A stretch of DNA of 64,000 bases from Ningiella ruwaisensis. GTDB taxonomy: Bacteria > Pseudomonadota > Gammaproteobacteria > Enterobacterales > Alteromonadaceae. The position numbers and the translations under genes were made by a program. The stretch lies in contig NZ_RAHT01000009.1 in NCBI RefSeq assembly GCF_004798935.1, positions 1-64,000 of the forward strand. The letters are read 5' to 3'. Below, piece by piece: positions 20,033 through 31,466 of this stretch. Position 1 is the first letter of the stretch; every line of letters starts with the position of its first letter. A model generated the notes under the pieces. The model did not search any database, was not told where the DNA came from, and saw only the letters and a program-made list of their open reading frames with translations.

Positions 20033-21397
20033 ATGGAGTCAGTTTTGAATCACCTAAGCTTATCTCTTTCATTTCAGCAAGCACGAATTGCTTTGCCACG
20101 TCCTTATTCAGTTAAACAACTCATCATTTATGTCTTTTCTGCTAGCTTTTTAATGACTTGTGTCATTGGTGCGGCGTATGCTCAATCGTCCTCTCATACT
20201 ACTCCTGCATCGCAAGTGTATGGACTGCAAGCGGTGATGAAAGACTTGCCCCAGTCATGGGGACTTGCTTATTCGCCCGATAACCAGTTGTTCATTACTC
20301 ACCGATTAGGGAATTTTTCAATTCTGTCTCTTGAACAAGAGGATCTGCAGCAAGTATTGATGGCTGACATCTCCTCGCAGGATGAGGCCAGCGCCTTACA
20401 AACAGTCAATTCGCCGGTGATAAGCGTTCGATTTTTACCTGATGATTTGTTGGTTGGCGGGCAGGGAGGTTTACTCGATTTAAGCTTCCACCCTGATTAT
20501 CTGAATAATGGTTGGATTTACCTTTCGTATTCGGCAGGTACAGAGCAAAGCAATGCTTTAAAAGTGGTTCGCTTTAAACTTGTTGATAACGAAGTGGCTC
20601 AACTTGAACCCGTATTTGAGGTCGCCAATAAAAAAGATACGCCGGTGCACTACGGTGGCAGACTAGCGTTTGATAGTGAGCATTCACTTTATATTACGAC
20701 TGGAGATGGTTTTGATTATCGTGAAAAAGCCCAGCTCAAACATAATCAGATGGGTAAAACGATTCGCGTGACTGACACCGGCGAGGCGCATCCCGCAAAT
20801 CCATTTTATAACGGCCCAGATGCACCAGAATCTTTCGTTTTTTCATATGGGCATCGTAATCCACAAGGCTTGGTCATCACTGATACAGATGTTGTTATTG
20901 GTCATGAGCATGGGCCAGCCGGAGGAGATGAAATCAATTTTTTACATGCTGGTGATAATTACGGATGGCCAGTAATTACTAATGGTAAAGACTATATCGG
21001 CGCGACCATTTCTCCATTTACAGAATACGAGGGTATGAAACAACCCAATCTGGATTGGACACCATCTATAGCACCTTCAGGTATGGTGCTTTACCAAGGT
21101 GAAAAGTTTGATGCGCTTAAAGGTCATTTATTGATAACTTCGCTCAAATTTTTGCAAATCTATGCAGTTCCCTTATTTTACGATGGGGATATCGGAGCGG
21201 ATATTGATGCGAATATTGATACGAATACTGATGCGAATAACACTGAAAAAATAGAGCCAACACTTGGAAAGGACTTTACAATTTTACGGGAACCCGATAC
21301 ACGCTTGCGCGATATCGAAAGTGATCCTGAGGGTCGCATCTGGGTTTTGGGTGACGGTCAGCCAGCGACGCTGTTTATGCTCGTGACGCTACATTAG
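20033..21397 (+). CDS. Exported PQQ-type glucose/sorbosone dehydrogenase-like beta-propeller protein
   Basis: The 454-residue protein has a late N-terminal hydrophobic segment (about 28-48, ending AAYAQ) consistent with a signal peptide and a long n-region, then a GSDH beta-propeller: LPQSWGLAYSPDNQLFITHR, the signature GGLLDLSFHPDYLNNGWIYL, SYGHRNPQGL, and HEHGPAGGDEINFLHAGDNYGWP. His in HRNPQG and HGP are conserved PQQ- or metal-contacting positions. It probably oxidises a sugar in the periplasm. The ATG at 20033 has no clear ribosome-binding site; TTG at 20045 has GGAG six bases before it. A repeat-encoded Asp/Asn-rich insert lies near residues 386-405. Confidence 0.84.
   Translation: MESVLNHLSLSLSFQQARIALPRPYSVKQLIIYVFSASFLMTCVIGAAYAQSSSHTTPASQVYGLQAVMKDLPQSWGLAYSPDNQLFITHRLGNFSILSLEQEDLQQVLMADISSQDEASALQTVNSPVISVRFLPDDLLVGGQGGLLDLSFHPDYLNNGWIYLSYSAGTEQSNALKVVRFKLVDNEVAQLEPVFEVANKKDTPVHYGGRLAFDSEHSLYITTGDGFDYREKAQLKHNQMGKTIRVTDTGEAHPANPFYNGPDAPESFVFSYGHRNPQGLVITDTDVVIGHEHGPAGGDEINFLHAGDNYGWPVITNGKDYIGATISPFTEYEGMKQPNLDWTPSIAPSGMVLYQGEKFDALKGHLLITSLKFLQIYAVPLFYDGDIGADIDANIDTNTDANNTEKIEPTLGKDFTILREPDTRLRDIESDPEGRIWVLGDGQPATLFMLVTLH
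21190..21237 (+). repeat. 12-bp imperfect tandem repeat inside the GSDH-like gene
   Basis: Four units fall in frame: TATCGGAGCGGA, TATTGATGCGAA, TATTGATACGAA and TACTGATGCGAA. They encode an IGADIDANIDTNTDAN insert in a surface loop of the propeller. Confidence 0.75.
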
Positions 21398-21457
21398 ACC
21401 AATGTATTGATGAAATGCATTAACAAATAGTTTTCAATTAGCGTGATGAATATCGGT

Positions 21458-21512
21458 TATAATCAGCATTTCATTCAGTGGCATTCATTTTTAGGGCTTA
21501 TGTGGGTATAAT
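21458..21512 (+). promoter_or_regulatory. Candidate acnB promoter region with two -10 boxes
   Basis: Perfect TATAAT hexamers at 21458-21463 and 21507-21512 lie 60-114 bases before the acnB start. Neither has a strong -35; TTCATT at 21484-21489 is 17 bases before the second. Tandem promoters are plausible. Confidence 0.45.
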
Positions 21513-21571
21513 CCCGCCGTTAAGTCAACGCCTAGCTAGTCAAAGCTGAGCATTTATTAGAGGACCTTATA

Positions 21572-24184
21572 GTGTTAGAAGAATATCGCAAGCATGTCGC
21601 CGAGCGCGAAGCCGAAGGCATTCCCCCCAAGCCACTAAACCCAGAGCAAGTTGCGGGTTTAGTCGAGCTGTTGAAAAACCCGCCGGCGGGCGAAGAAGCA
21701 TTTTTGCTAGAACTAATTTCAGAACGTGTTCCTCCAGGCGTTGATGAGGCAGCCTATGTAAAAGCTGGTTTTTTAAGCGCAATTGCTAAAGGCGAAGAAA
21801 GCTGTGATCTTATTTCCAGAGACGCTGCTGTGCAGCTTCTTGGTAATATGCACGGTGGTTATAACATTGAAACACTGGTGGCCTTGCTGGATGACAGTGA
21901 ACTAGCTGAACTCGCAGCAGAAGAATTAAAGCACACTTTGCTTATGTTTGATGCATTTCATGATGTGGAAGAAAAGCACAAAGCAGGTAATAAGTATGCG
22001 ACAGAAGTCATGGAGTCATGGGCTGAGGGTGAATGGTTCACTCAGCGTAACGATTTACCTGAAAAAATTACCGCATCAGTGTTTAAAGTAACGGGCGAAA
22101 CAAACACCGACGATTTGTCTCCTGCCCCTGATGCATGGTCACGTCCTGATATTCCGCTTCACGCAAAAGCAATGTATAAAATGACGCGAGATGGCTTAGA
22201 GCCAGAAAAGCATGGCGAAGTGGGACCAATGGCCCAAATCGAGGCGGTGAAAGAAAAAGGCTACCCGGTTGCTTTTGTAGGCGACGTGGTAGGAACGGGC
22301 TCTTCTCGAAAATCTGCTACAAACTCGGTTCTTTGGTTCTTTGGTGAAGACTTGCCAGGCGTGCCTAACAAGCGCGGTGGCGGTATTTGTATCGGTTCTA
22401 AAGTTGCCCCTATTTTCTTTAATACGATGGAAGATGCCGGCGCACTCGTTTTTGAAGCAGACGTTGAAAAAATGGAAATGGGTGATGTCATTGAAATCTA
22501 CCCATTCGAAGGTGTTATCAAAAACGCCGATTCAGGTGAAGTAATAGCCGAATACAAGTATAAGTCTAAAGTGCTGTTAGACGAAGTAAGAGCAGGTGGT
22601 CGTATCAACCTCATTATCGGTCGCGGTCTTACGGACAAGGCACGTGAATCGCTTGGTTTAGCGCCTAGCGATTTGTTCCGTAAACCTGAGCAACCTACTT
22701 CAAAAGCAAAAGGATTTACCCTTGCTCAGAAAATGGTAGGAAAAGCGTGTGGCGTTGACGGGATCCTTCCGGGCACCTACTGCGAACCTAAAATGACAAC
22801 TGTGGGTTCGCAAGATACTACCGGCCCAATGACGCGTGATGAATTGAAAGATTTAGCCTGTTTGGGATTCACCGCTGATTTAACAATGCAATCATTTTGC
22901 CACACTGCCGCTTATCCGAAGCCGGTAGATATCGATACTCAGCATACTCTGCCAGATTTTATTATGAATCGCGGTGGTGTTTCTCTTCGCCCCGGTGATG
23001 GCATTATTCACTCATGGTTAAATCGAATGTTATTGCCTGATACAGTGGGTACCGGCGGTGATTCTCATACTCGATTCCCAATGGGGATTTCATTCCCCGC
23101 GGGTTCTGGTTTGGTAGCTTTTGCTGCTGCGACAGGTGTCATGCCATTAGATATGCCAGAATCAGTACTCGTTAAGTTTAAAGGTAAGATGCAGCCTGGT
23201 ATTACCTTGCGTGATTTAGTGCATGCGATCCCGCTTTATGCAATTAAGCAAGGTTTATTGACGGTTGAGAAAAAAGGCAAAATCAACGCGTTTTCTGGCC
23301 GCATTTTGGAAATTGAAGGTTTGGAAAACCTCACAGTTGAGCAAGCCTTTGAACTTTCAGATGCGTCTGCCGAGCGCTCAGCAGCCGGTTGTACCATCAA
23401 ACTATCTGAAGAGTCGGTATCTGAATACTTGCGCTCTAACATCACAATGCTTCGCTGGATGATCAACGAAGGCTACGGTGACCCGCGTACACTTGAGCGC
23501 CGAGCGCAGAAAATGGAAGAGTGGCTTGCTAATCCTTCATTGATGCAAGCTGACGCTGATGCAGAATACGCTGAAGTGATTGAAATTGATTTGGATGAAG
23601 TTAAAGAGCCTATCCTTTGCTGTCCAAACGACCCTGATGATGCAAAAACCTTATCAGAAGTTGCGGGAGATAAGATTGATGAGGTATTCATCGGTTCATG
23701 TATGACAAATATTGGTCACTTCCGAGCTGCGGGTAAATTGCTTGAGCAGTATAACGGAACCTTACCAACACGTTTGTGGATCTCGCCTCCCACCAAAATG
23801 GATCAGGCGCAGCTAATGGAAGAGGGTTATTACAACATTTACGGTCGAGCCGGTGTGCGCACCGAAATGCCAGGATGTTCGCTGTGTATGGGGAACCAGG
23901 CTCGTGTGTTAGCCGGAGCCACGGTTCTGTCTACCTCTACGCGTAATTTCCCTAACCGTTTGGGCGATGGTGCAAATGTATATTTGTGTTCTGCTGAAAT
24001 GGCGGCTGTTGGCTCAATTTTAGGCAAAATACCAACCACTGAAGAGTACATGGATTACGCCAGCAAGATTGATTCAATGAGTGCTGAGGTATTCCGCTAT
24101 TTGAACTTTGATCAAATGGACGTATTCAAAAAAGCGGAAGAAGAAGCGAAAGCCAAGATTATTCCTACATTGAATGTCGCCTAA
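21572..24184 (+). CDS. acnB: Aconitate hydratase B
   Basis: The 870-residue length and sequence match bifunctional AcnB, which isomerises citrate to isocitrate via cis-aconitate in the TCA cycle and also hydrates 2-methyl-cis-aconitate. The N-terminal HEAT-like domain ([20 protein letters not shown]) is characteristic of the B type. The 4Fe-4S cysteines are visible in [12 protein letters not shown] (about 709) and [11 protein letters not shown] (about 768-778). The start is GTG at 21572, preceded by AGAGGACCTTATA. A terminator follows at 24234. Apo-AcnB is known to bind mRNA under oxidative stress. Confidence 0.98.
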   Translation: MLEEYRKHVAEREAEGIPPKPLNPEQVAGLVELLKNPPAGEEAFLLELISERVPPGVDEAAYVKAGFLSAIAKGEESCDLISRDAAVQLLGNMHGGYNIETLVALLDDSELAELAAEELKHTLLMFDAFHDVEEKHKAGNKYATEVMESWAEGEWFTQRNDLPEKITASVFKVTGETNTDDLSPAPDAWSRPDIPLHAKAMYKMTRDGLEPEKHGEVGPMAQIEAVKEKGYPVAFVGDVVGTGSSRKSATNSVLWFFGEDLPGVPNKRGGGICIGSKVAPIFFNTMEDAGALVFEADVEKMEMGDVIEIYPFEGVIKNADSGEVIAEYKYKSKVLLDEVRAGGRINLIIGRGLTDKARESLGLAPSDLFRKPEQPTSKAKGFTLAQKMVGKACGVDGILPGTYCEPKMTTVGSQDTTGPMTRDELKDLACLGFTADLTMQSFCHTAAYPKPVDIDTQHTLPDFIMNRGGVSLRPGDGIIHSWLNRMLLPDTVGTGGDSHTRFPMGISFPAGSGLVAFAAATGVMPLDMPESVLVKFKGKMQPGITLRDLVHAIPLYAIKQGLLTVEKKGKINAFSGRILEIEGLENLTVEQAFELSDASAERSAAGCTIKLSEESVSEYLRSNITMLRWMINEGYGDPRTLERRAQKMEEWLANPSLMQADADAEYAEVIEIDLDEVKEPILCCPNDPDDAKTLSEVAGDKIDEVFIGSCMTNIGHFRAAGKLLEQYNGTLPTRLWISPPTKMDQAQLMEEGYYNIYGRAGVRTEMPGCSLCMGNQARVLAGATVLSTSTRNFPNRLGDGANVYLCSAEMAAVGSILGKIPTTEEYMDYASKIDSMSAEVFRYLNFDQMDVFKKAEEEAKAKIIPTLNVA

Positions 24185-24233
24185 TTGCCAAGCATCAGTT
24201 TAGCGACAAGCTAGCTAATTAAAAGCGATTGAA

Positions 24234-24264
24234 GTGACCCGCCGAAAGGCGGGTTACTTATTTT
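24234..24264 (+). terminator. Rho-independent terminator after acnB
   Basis: GTGACCCGCC-GAAA-GGCGGGTTAC is a 10-bp stem with a GAAA tetraloop and one G-T wobble, followed by TTATTTT. Confidence 0.88.
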
Positions 24265-24384
24265 CAAGGCCTGATTTGCTTGTTTTTGCATTAATTTTGA
24301 TTGAATAATCAATTCAGTAAGAGTAGGATTTAGCCATCTAGATAGCTAAATGCGCGTCCTGTAAGACGAGTATCAGGAAATGTT

Positions 24385-24921
24385 ATGACATATCAACGCT
24401 TCGGCTTCACGCGGCTATTGTGCGCAATAATAGTGATTGGCTTTTTGCATAACGCGACGACTGTGTATGCAAGAGATGCACAATCGGCAATAGATGAGCT
24501 AAGCCAAGACAAGGTGGCGCAGAGCGCGAATACCGTTGAAACGGTGAATTTGGTTTTTTCAAATGATGTGAGCATTGATGTGGAATTAGCAGACGAGGCG
24601 CATGAACGTCAGCTTGGCTTGATGTATCGTCGTGAGATGTGCGAGGATTGCGGAATGCTATTTAAGTTTGACCGCGTGCAAACAGGAAGTATTTGGATGA
24701 AAAACACCTATATTCCCTTAGATCTTGCCTACATCAACGCATTTGGAAAAATAGTCGACATCAAAGCGCTTGAGCCTCATGATCTGACCTCTGTTACATC
24801 CTCAGTGCCGGTGCTATATGCCTTGGAGATGAATCAGGGCTGGTTTGAAAAAAACAGCATAAAAGTAGGCGACAAAGTCAAACTTCCCGAGACAGTGAAG
24901 CCTACAAGCGGACTTAACTAA
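24385..24921 (+). CDS. DUF192 family exported protein
   Basis: The 178-residue protein has a signal peptide (about residues 10-29, ending VYA) and a DUF192 domain: VELADEAHERQLGLMYRREM, CGMLFKFDRVQTGSIWMKNT, YIPLDLAYINAFGKIVDI and the C-terminal ALEMNQGWFEKNSIKVGD. The family is a small beta-barrel found across bacteria and archaea, without an established function. Two cysteines (CEDCGM) lie in the domain. AGGAAATGTT precedes the ATG. It lies 42 bases before lysC and may share its transcript. Confidence 0.88.
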   Translation: MTYQRFGFTRLLCAIIVIGFLHNATTVYARDAQSAIDELSQDKVAQSANTVETVNLVFSNDVSIDVELADEAHERQLGLMYRREMCEDCGMLFKFDRVQTGSIWMKNTYIPLDLAYINAFGKIVDIKALEPHDLTSVTSSVPVLYALEMNQGWFEKNSIKVGDKVKLPETVKPTSGLN

Positions 24922-24963
24922 AATCGCCCACTAACTTTTAACGTTTAACCAGAAGGATGAAAG

Positions 24964-26313
24964 ATGCTACACGCTTTAAATGTGGCAAAATTTGGCGGCA
25001 CTAGCGTTGCTAACTATCAAGCTATCAATAACTGCGCAAAGATTGTGGTCGGTAACCAGAATACGCGTGTGGTCGTTGTAAGTGCTGCAGCGGGCATTAC
25101 TAATCACTTAGTGCTTTTGGCCAACACGGCTCTCACGTCTGAACAAATTTCTGAAGTCATCGACAATATTCGCAAAATCGAGTTAGCAATCTTAAATTCA
25201 CTTAAAAAACCAAGTGAAGTAGAAGACAAACTGTTTAGTTTGCTTGATGAACTTGAAGTGTATGCAAGGCATGAAGAGCTTAATTTCAGAGATGATTTAA
25301 AAGATGCGCTGTTATCGATGGGAGAGCGCATGTCTTCGTTATTGGTTGCGGCCATCATACGAGAGCATGGTGAAGAGGCAATTAACTTCGATGTTCGCAA
25401 AGTGATGCGAACAGACGACAGGTTCAGCGAAGCAACGCCTGATATTGAAACCATTGGCAAACTGAGCCAACAATTGCTTTATCCTGAGCTTAAAAAAGCA
25501 ATTGTAGTTACTCAGGGATTTATTGGAAGCGACGTTCAGGGGCGCACGACGACCTTAGGTCGCGGTGGCTCAGATTTTACGGCCGCACTTTTGGCAGAGG
25601 CCCTGGGTGCAAAAACCTGCGAAATCTGGACAGATGTAATAGGCGTTTATACAACTGACCCTCGTATAACAGACAAAGCGAAACCATTGCCAGAACTTAG
25701 CTTCGAAGAAGCGGCAGAAATGGCAACATTTGGTGCTAAAGTGCTGCATCCTGCAACTATGGAACCCGCGCTTCGACAAGATATCAAAGTGTTTGTAGGC
25801 TCCAGTAAAGAACCTGAAAAAGGCGGAACCTGGATTGTACGAGATTGCAAACATGAGCCACCATATCGCGCGGTAACGAGACGCAAAGACCAGGTTCTGG
25901 TCACTATAAAAACACCTAAAATGATGTATGCGCAAGGCTTTTTGGAGCGGGTATTTCATATTATTGCCAAACATGACTTGAGCGTCGATTTAATTACGAC
26001 ATCCGAAATTGCGGTCTCTTTTACTTTGGACAATCCGCCCAACAGTATGTCGGAGAAGATGAACAAAGAAACGCTACTGGAGCTGAGTGAAATTTGTGAA
26101 GTGAAAGTCGAACGCGATTATGACGTTGTAACCGTAGTTGGTAACAATATGCACAGTGCAGCAGGTGTATCGTCTCGTATTTTTGCAGCAGTGGCAGATT
26201 TTAATTTACGCATGATTTGCTTTGGTGCGAATGTCCATAACCTCTCGTTTGTGGTCGATAAAAACGATAGTGATGAAGTGGTTAAGGCGCTTCATGCCAG
26301 TTTATTTGAATAG
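24964..26313 (+). CDS. lysC: Aspartate kinase, lysine-sensitive type
   Basis: The 449-residue monofunctional aspartokinase phosphorylates aspartate, the first step to Lys, Thr, Met and diaminopimelate. It has the kinase start VAKFGGTSVANYQAI, TLGRGGSDFTAALLAEALGA and TDPRITDKAKPLPELSFEEA, then two C-terminal ACT domains (about 310-449, LVTIKTPKMMYAQGFLERVF). The length and sequence match E. coli LysC (AK III), whose ACT domains bind lysine. No lysine riboswitch fits in the 42-base upstream gap. AGAAGGATGAAAG precedes the ATG. A bidirectional terminator follows. Confidence 0.94.
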   Translation: MLHALNVAKFGGTSVANYQAINNCAKIVVGNQNTRVVVVSAAAGITNHLVLLANTALTSEQISEVIDNIRKIELAILNSLKKPSEVEDKLFSLLDELEVYARHEELNFRDDLKDALLSMGERMSSLLVAAIIREHGEEAINFDVRKVMRTDDRFSEATPDIETIGKLSQQLLYPELKKAIVVTQGFIGSDVQGRTTTLGRGGSDFTAALLAEALGAKTCEIWTDVIGVYTTDPRITDKAKPLPELSFEEAAEMATFGAKVLHPATMEPALRQDIKVFVGSSKEPEKGGTWIVRDCKHEPPYRAVTRRKDQVLVTIKTPKMMYAQGFLERVFHIIAKHDLSVDLITTSEIAVSFTLDNPPNSMSEKMNKETLLELSEICEVKVERDYDVVTVVGNNMHSAAGVSSRIFAAVADFNLRMICFGANVHNLSFVVDKNDSDEVVKALHASLFE

Positions 26314-26329
26314 CGCATAGCTATACAAA

Positions 26330-26357
26330 AAAACGGCAGCGATTAAGCTGCCGTTTT
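26330..26357. terminator. Bidirectional terminator between lysC and the chemoreceptor gene
   Basis: AAAACGGCAGC-GATTAA-GCTGCCGTTTT is an 11-bp perfect stem with A and T runs that serve both convergent genes. Confidence 0.9.
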
Positions 26358-26377
26358 GGTTTGTACTAAGTAGGCGA

Positions 26378-28402
26378 CTATACCCTGAACTGGGAAATAG
26401 AGGCCTGTAACTCTTCTGCCAGTCTGGCAACTTCAGAGCTGGATTCTGCCGTCTGCTTGGCCCCAATAGTGGTGTGTTCGGCAATACCTACGATATTTTC
26501 CAGGCGCTCACTAATTTGAGATGACACGGTGTGCTGCTCTCTGGCGGCCTCTTCAATGCGAGTACTCACTTCATATGCCTTATGCACTGCATCAGTAATT
26601 AAATTAAGCGCGGCCCCAGCTTTTTCTGTTTGTGCAACACATGCGTTAGTTTGCTCTTTGCCTTGATTCATTACTGCTACGGCTTTTTCAGCACCCGATT
26701 GTAATACTTCTATCATGGAGTTAATTTCTTGCGTTGACTGCTGGGTTCGACTCGCTAGGGTACGCACCTCATCCGCTACAACGGCAAAGCCTCGACCTTG
26801 CTCACCAGCACGAGCAGCCTCAATTGCGGCATTAAGTGCCAATAAGTTAGTTTGGTCTGCAACACCGCGGATCACATCTAAAATCCCGCCGATGCTTGCG
26901 CTATCTTGATGCAGTTTATTGATAACCTCGGCAGCTTGCTGCACTTCGTTCGCCAATACTTGAATAGTATCTTTATTTTCTGCTGATATTTTCTTCACTT
27001 TCTCAGCTTCAGCGTCAGCGTGCTTGATTTCGACCAGGGTATCGTGAGCACTGCTTGAAACTAGTTCCGATGTGGTATGCATTTCAGTGGTCGCAGCCGC
27101 AATTTGCGAAATCTGCGATTTTTGATCTTCAATCGATGTCGTGGTTTGAAGCGTGATCGTCGATGTTTCACCTGAAGCGGCTGCCAATTGATCGGCACGC
27201 TGATTAATTGCGTGGATCAGTTGCTTAAGATTATCGATGAGTGAATTGACATTTTTTGCCAAGGTTCCGAATTCATCTTGCGCTGTATCATCCAGCTTTT
27301 GTGTTAAATCACCAGACGAGGCAATTTTTAACAGCTCATTTACGCGAGAAAGTGGTTTTGTGATGGCGTTTACTGTGATGTAACCTACACCCCCTGCAAT
27401 TGCAAAAGAAATAAGCACAACAACAATAATTGTCATGGTGCTGCTCGATATCTGTTTACTGACGCTCTCTTTAATTACATTAGCTTTTGAGTCGGCTAGG
27501 GCATTTAAGGTATCAAGTTCTACAATTGCGTCCGTGATGATCTCGTCGGCAGCCAAGAGCGCTTTCTCAGCAGCGCTAACTTGATCAAGTTCCGCTATTT
27601 TTGTTGCAACTAAACCGCTTTCAGAACTTAATGTTGTTGAAATACGATCGATATATTCACCAACTTCTTCAATGGTTCCTGATTCATCTTCTCCATTTGA
27701 GACCGCATCCATTTGAGCGAAGCGTTCTTTAGTTTGTTCTAATACTACGCTAACTTCTTTGCTTCGAATTTCAGCGCGTTGCATGTCTTCAGTATTACTG
27801 TAGTCGATAGCAACGCTAAGTAGCGTTAGCAAGCTTGATTCAAGAGAGTTAGCAACAGTTGCCGCCTCTTGCAAGGCATCCGATTCTTGCACTTCATCTA
27901 AGTCGGTAAAATCCAGTAAGAGGGAAGATGCATCGTCAGCGCTTTCTTCAAGTGTCTCAATCATTTGTGCAATCGAAGCATTTAGACTGAGCGCTTTTTG
28001 GTGTGCGCTGAACATATCGCGAGACGTATTCACATAATTTTGATACATCACATTAAGATTTGCCACGGAGCCACGCAAACCTTCATCATTCTTGACTACT
28101 TCGTTGAGCGTTTGAAGTGTTTCACTAAAGCGGGCATCGCTTGTTTCAAACTCACTAAGCTTGGAAGAGACTTCGCTTTCATCATCACTAACAAAGCCTT
28201 CAAATGACAAACGTCCCATATTAAGAAAGGCAACTTTCAGATTTGAAGTGCCTGTAACGGTGGGCATAGCCAAGGATGTAACTTCGTTTGATGCATTGCC
28301 AACTTTACTCAAGCTGGACATTGAGGAATAACCAAGTAACAGCAGAAGTAGACTGATAATGGCAAATCCACCGATGATGCGCATCGCTACCGTTAATTTC
28401 AT
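26378..28402 (-). CDS. Methyl-accepting chemotaxis protein
   Basis: The 674-residue chemoreceptor has an N-terminal helix (about 8-28), a long periplasmic helical sensor (about 30-315) rich in Ser/Glu coiled-coil segments, a second membrane helix (about 322-344), a HAMP domain (about 345-400) and a signalling hairpin. The hairpin tip [20 protein letters not shown] with [15 protein letters not shown] is the CheA/CheW-binding consensus. The long helical sensor suggests a helical-bundle type (HBM-like); the ligand cannot be told. No CheA/CheB/CheR-binding pentapeptide is seen at the C-terminus (QFRV). It is an orphan receptor gene, with no che genes nearby. Confidence 0.94.
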   Translation of the reverse strand: MKLTVAMRIIGGFAIISLLLLLLGYSSMSSLSKVGNASNEVTSLAMPTVTGTSNLKVAFLNMGRLSFEGFVSDDESEVSSKLSEFETSDARFSETLQTLNEVVKNDEGLRGSVANLNVMYQNYVNTSRDMFSAHQKALSLNASIAQMIETLEESADDASSLLLDFTDLDEVQESDALQEAATVANSLESSLLTLLSVAIDYSNTEDMQRAEIRSKEVSVVLEQTKERFAQMDAVSNGEDESGTIEEVGEYIDRISTTLSSESGLVATKIAELDQVSAAEKALLAADEIITDAIVELDTLNALADSKANVIKESVSKQISSSTMTIIVVVLISFAIAGGVGYITVNAITKPLSRVNELLKIASSGDLTQKLDDTAQDEFGTLAKNVNSLIDNLKQLIHAINQRADQLAAASGETSTITLQTTTSIEDQKSQISQIAAATTEMHTTSELVSSSAHDTLVEIKHADAEAEKVKKISAENKDTIQVLANEVQQAAEVINKLHQDSASIGGILDVIRGVADQTNLLALNAAIEAARAGEQGRGFAVVADEVRTLASRTQQSTQEINSMIEVLQSGAEKAVAVMNQGKEQTNACVAQTEKAGAALNLITDAVHKAYEVSTRIEEAAREQHTVSSQISERLENIVGIAEHTTIGAKQTAESSSEVARLAEELQASISQFRV

Positions 28403-28478
28403 AAGAGCTCCTGTGAACCTAATACTAAGGATTGAGTTTGAATGCCTATCAAGTAGTATCGGTAAACAGACAGATAAC

Positions 28479-29300
28479 TTAAGCGTGATATTGAATTGTT
28501 TTTTGCGTTTCCAGGCAATGCAAAGACAGGCTGTTGCCCCACACGAATCCGCTGTCGAGGGCGTGAACTTTAGCCTTGCAAGTAGTTTTTTTAGGTAAAT
28601 GACCCATCAGAGACGCCCAGTGTCCAAAAAATAAGGTGTGCTTTTCACTTAGCTTAGGGTTATCAAACATAAACCAAGGTAGCAAGTCAGAAGGTGCGCT
28701 ACTGGGGTGGCACTTTGTTTCAAACTCAAGTGCGCTGTCTTTTTTCAAATATCTCATCCGAGTGAAGGCGTTTACGATAAAACGCTGTCTATCGGTTCCA
28801 TTCAGTTTTTCTGACCATAAAGCAGGGGTGTTCCCATACATACTTTGCAGAAACGCACCCACGTCTTTACCTTGAAGCGCTAACTGGATTTCGTCTGATA
28901 AAGCAATAGCTTTTTTAATTGACCAAGCAGGATAAAGCCCGGCATGGGAAATGAGAGTCTTTTTTGCCGGCTTGACGGCTAATGGCTTTGTCATAAGCCA
29001 TGAAACAATATCATCGAAGGATTTGTCATTGATTAGCGGGTTAAGTTTATCTTGTGCTTTAGGAGAACGGACGCCATGAGCTATGGCAATTAAATGGAGG
29101 TCGTGGTTACCTAAAACCGTTTCAAAGTGCTCGCCCAGATCTCGACAGAACTTCAAGGTATCGAGTGACTCAGGTCCTCGGGCAACTAAATCGCCAACGG
29201 CCCACAGTTTATCCGTTTCAGCATTGAACCCTGCTTTTTTCAAAATGCGTTTAAGCGCCTGGTAGCAACCTTGAATGTCGCCAACTACAAAATTTCTCAT
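28479..29300 (-). CDS. apaH: Diadenosine tetraphosphatase (symmetrical)
   Basis: The 273-residue enzyme hydrolyses Ap4A to two ADP. Metallophosphatase motifs are intact: [14 protein letters not shown] (D8, Q10), [11 protein letters not shown] (D37), GNHDLHL (N-H-D near 65-67), and [11 protein letters not shown]. It lies at the end of the lptD-surA-pdxA-rsmA-apaG-apaH run, two bases after apaG, the same order as in E. coli. AUG starts follow normal spacing. Ap4A accumulation is linked to stress responses and RNA capping in bacteria. Confidence 0.96.
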   Translation of the reverse strand: MRNFVVGDIQGCYQALKRILKKAGFNAETDKLWAVGDLVARGPESLDTLKFCRDLGEHFETVLGNHDLHLIAIAHGVRSPKAQDKLNPLINDKSFDDIVSWLMTKPLAVKPAKKTLISHAGLYPAWSIKKAIALSDEIQLALQGKDVGAFLQSMYGNTPALWSEKLNGTDRQRFIVNAFTRMRYLKKDSALEFETKCHPSSAPSDLLPWFMFDNPKLSEKHTLFFGHWASLMGHLPKKTTCKAKVHALDSGFVWGNSLSLHCLETQKTIQYHA

Positions 29301-29302
29301 TG

Positions 29303-29689
29303 TTAGTGGAGCGCGTTTGGCACAGCAAGTCTAAATACAGGAATAGGTGCCTTGTACATAGATTTATCAGTACATTCAAACTCATAATAGCCTTGCATAC
29401 TGCCAACTTGCGTTTTTAACATCGAGGCACTGGTATACTGAAACGTATCGTTTGGGTTGATTGTAGGTTGCTCTCCAACAACACCTTCCCCTCTGACTTC
29501 GACCTTTTCGCCGTTTCCGTTGGTGATCAACCAATAACGATTTTTTAAGGTCATTGGTCTTTCGCTGAGGTTGGTAATGTTGACAGTGTAGCTAAAAACA
29601 TAAACCAAACTGTCCTCTGATTTTTGCTGCGTTCCGATATATTTTGTGTCGACGTGTATAGAAATCAAATCAGTCAATTCCTGCCTCAT
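29303..29689 (-). CDS. apaG: ApaG protein
   Basis: The product is 128 residues from the ATG at 29689, matching the usual ApaG length; an in-frame upstream ATG at 29719 would add ten residues deep inside rsmA. ApaG is a fibronectin-III-like beta-sandwich: [20 protein letters not shown], then [27 protein letters not shown] segment and [27 protein letters not shown] is the glycine-rich hallmark. Its function is not settled. It overlaps the end of rsmA by 20 bases and is followed by apaH. Confidence 0.95.
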   Translation of the reverse strand: MRQELTDLISIHVDTKYIGTQQKSEDSLVYVFSYTVNITNLSERPMTLKNRYWLITNGNGEKVEVRGEGVVGEQPTINPNDTFQYTSASMLKTQVGSMQGYYEFECTDKSMYKAPIPVFRLAVPNALH

Positions 29690-30473
29690 AAACCCAATTT
29701 GCGATGTGTGCAAACTCATTCAAAGAAAGGGTCTGCGCTCTGCGCTGCGCATCAATGCCCAGGCTTTCAAGGCTATCTTCGCTGATTAAATTTTTCAAGC
29801 TATTGCGAATAGTTTTTCTGCGTTGGTTGAAAGCGGTTCCTACAACGTTTTCAAGTGTATCTACGCTGTGTACCTCTACGGGAGCTTTTTGATGCGGCAC
29901 AAGCCTTACCACTGCCGAGTCGACTTTGGGCGCCGGTTTAAACGCGCTTGGCGGCACCATAACAACAGCTTGCGCACTACAGTAATATTGTGACATCACA
30001 GATAATTTGCCATACAGGCTGTCGTTATGGGTTGCGCATAATCGCTTTACCACCTCAAGTTGCAGCATAAAATGCATGTCTTCAACGTAGTTTGCAAAGC
30101 TAAAAAGGTGAAACATTAAAGGTGTGGAAATGTTATAGGGCAAATTGCCAAATACCCTCAGTTTCTGATTATTCGCAAGGGAGGAGAAGTCAAAATGCAG
30201 AGCGTCTTGCTCAATAACATTAAGCTTTGACTGTATAAATGGGTGTTCGCGCAACCGCTTTGCGAGATCTCTGTCGAGCTCAATAACATGTAGCCGATCA
30301 ACTATTTCGGCAACGGGTTCAGTTAATGCGCCCAATCCCGGACCTATTTCGAGGAGGTTTTCACCGCGTTTCGGGTCGATTGCACTGACAATTTGGTCGA
30401 TGACATATTCATCATGTAAGAAATTTTGGCCAAATCGCTTTCTCGCGGTATGGCCTAAATAGGTTCGACTCAC
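29670..30473 (-). CDS. rsmA: 16S rRNA dimethyladenosine transferase
   Basis: The 267-residue enzyme (KsgA) dimethylates A1518 and A1519 of 16S rRNA with S-adenosylmethionine during late 30S assembly. It shows [19 protein letters not shown] at the start, SAM motif [15 protein letters not shown], the NLPY catalytic motif in [14 protein letters not shown], and the C-terminal [15 protein letters not shown]. It starts inside the pdxA 3' end (four-base overlap). Confidence 0.98.
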   Translation of the reverse strand: MSRTYLGHTARKRFGQNFLHDEYVIDQIVSAIDPKRGENLLEIGPGLGALTEPVAEIVDRLHVIELDRDLAKRLREHPFIQSKLNVIEQDALHFDFSSLANNQKLRVFGNLPYNISTPLMFHLFSFANYVEDMHFMLQLEVVKRLCATHNDSLYGKLSVMSQYYCSAQAVVMVPPSAFKPAPKVDSAVVRLVPHQKAPVEVHSVDTLENVVGTAFNQRRKTIRNSLKNLISEDSLESLGIDAQRRAQTLSLNEFAHIANWVYEAGID

Positions 30474-31456
30474 TGCTTTTTCTTCGCTAATTTGATGGCT
30501 TTATTTAGTGCTCTGCGCATACTGCCCGCGTCGACCTCTCCTGTACCGGCTAAATCGGCTGCTGTTCCATGATCAACTGAGGTCCGAATAAAAGGCAAGC
30601 CTAAAGTGATATTGACAGAATTTCCAAATCCTTTGAATTTTAGAACCGGTAGACCTTGGTCGTGATACATCGCAAGGACTGCATCGGCTTTATCAAGATA
30701 TTTTGGTTGAAAAATGGTGTCTGCGGGTAAAGGCCCAATCAGATTCAGCCCTTGAGAGCGCAATCTATCAAGCGTTGGCGTAATAATCTGTATCTCTTCT
30801 TTCCCTAGGTGTCCGTCCTCACCCGCATGAGGATTTAACCCACAGACATAGATGCTTGGCTCAGGAATACCAAACTTTAATTTAAGGTCGGTATTGATAA
30901 TGCGAATCACCTTTTCAATGCGCTCAGGAGTGATGGCCTTTGATACATACGCAAGGGGAATATGAGTGGTGGCTAAACATACACGCAGGCCATCAGTTGC
31001 CAGCATCATCACTACATCTGCGGTGTTAGACTGCTGGGCAAAATATTCAGTGTGTCCACTGAAGGAAACGCCCGACTTATTGATTATTCCCTTGTGGACA
31101 GGCCCCGTTACTACTGCGTCAAAATTGCCAAGCATATTTTCTTCACATGCCTGGCGCAAAGTTTCAACCACATATTGGCCATTTGCACTGTCGAGCTTTC
31201 CCGCCACAACATCAACAGCGCATGGTATGTGATGCACAATCATTTCACCGGCTTGTTGCACATACTCCAGTCCAGGTTCAAATGGCAAAATATCCAATTC
31301 AACACCTAATTGAACTGCGCGCTGCGCCATAACCTCGCGATCTGCAAACACCACGATTTGGGCATCCCAGGCTTGCTGAGAAAGCTGGATCATCAAATCC
31401 GGACCTATTCCTGCAGGCTCTCCCGGTGTAACCGCAATTCTTAAAGGCAATGACAT
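30470..31456 (-). CDS. pdxA: 4-hydroxythreonine-4-phosphate dehydrogenase
   Basis: The 328-residue enzyme oxidises 4-phosphohydroxy-L-threonine with NAD in pyridoxal 5'-phosphate synthesis. It starts [16 protein letters not shown], and has the metal-binding His in [21 protein letters not shown] and [12 protein letters not shown]. The partner enzyme PdxJ is encoded at 51169 in this window. It overlaps rsmA by four bases and follows surA by ten, the E. coli order. Confidence 0.97.
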   Translation of the reverse strand: MSLPLRIAVTPGEPAGIGPDLMIQLSQQAWDAQIVVFADREVMAQRAVQLGVELDILPFEPGLEYVQQAGEMIVHHIPCAVDVVAGKLDSANGQYVVETLRQACEENMLGNFDAVVTGPVHKGIINKSGVSFSGHTEYFAQQSNTADVVMMLATDGLRVCLATTHIPLAYVSKAITPERIEKVIRIINTDLKLKFGIPEPSIYVCGLNPHAGEDGHLGKEEIQIITPTLDRLRSQGLNLIGPLPADTIFQPKYLDKADAVLAMYHDQGLPVLKFKGFGNSVNITLGLPFIRTSVDHGTAADLAGTGEVDAGSMRRALNKAIKLAKKKQ

Positions 31457-31466
31457 GCTTTATTCC

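Noticed and set aside
24922-24963. Possible lysine riboswitch upstream of lysC
   Set aside because: Only 42 bases separate lysC from the DUF192 gene, too short for the aptamer, and the region before the DUF192 gene shows no such structure by eye.
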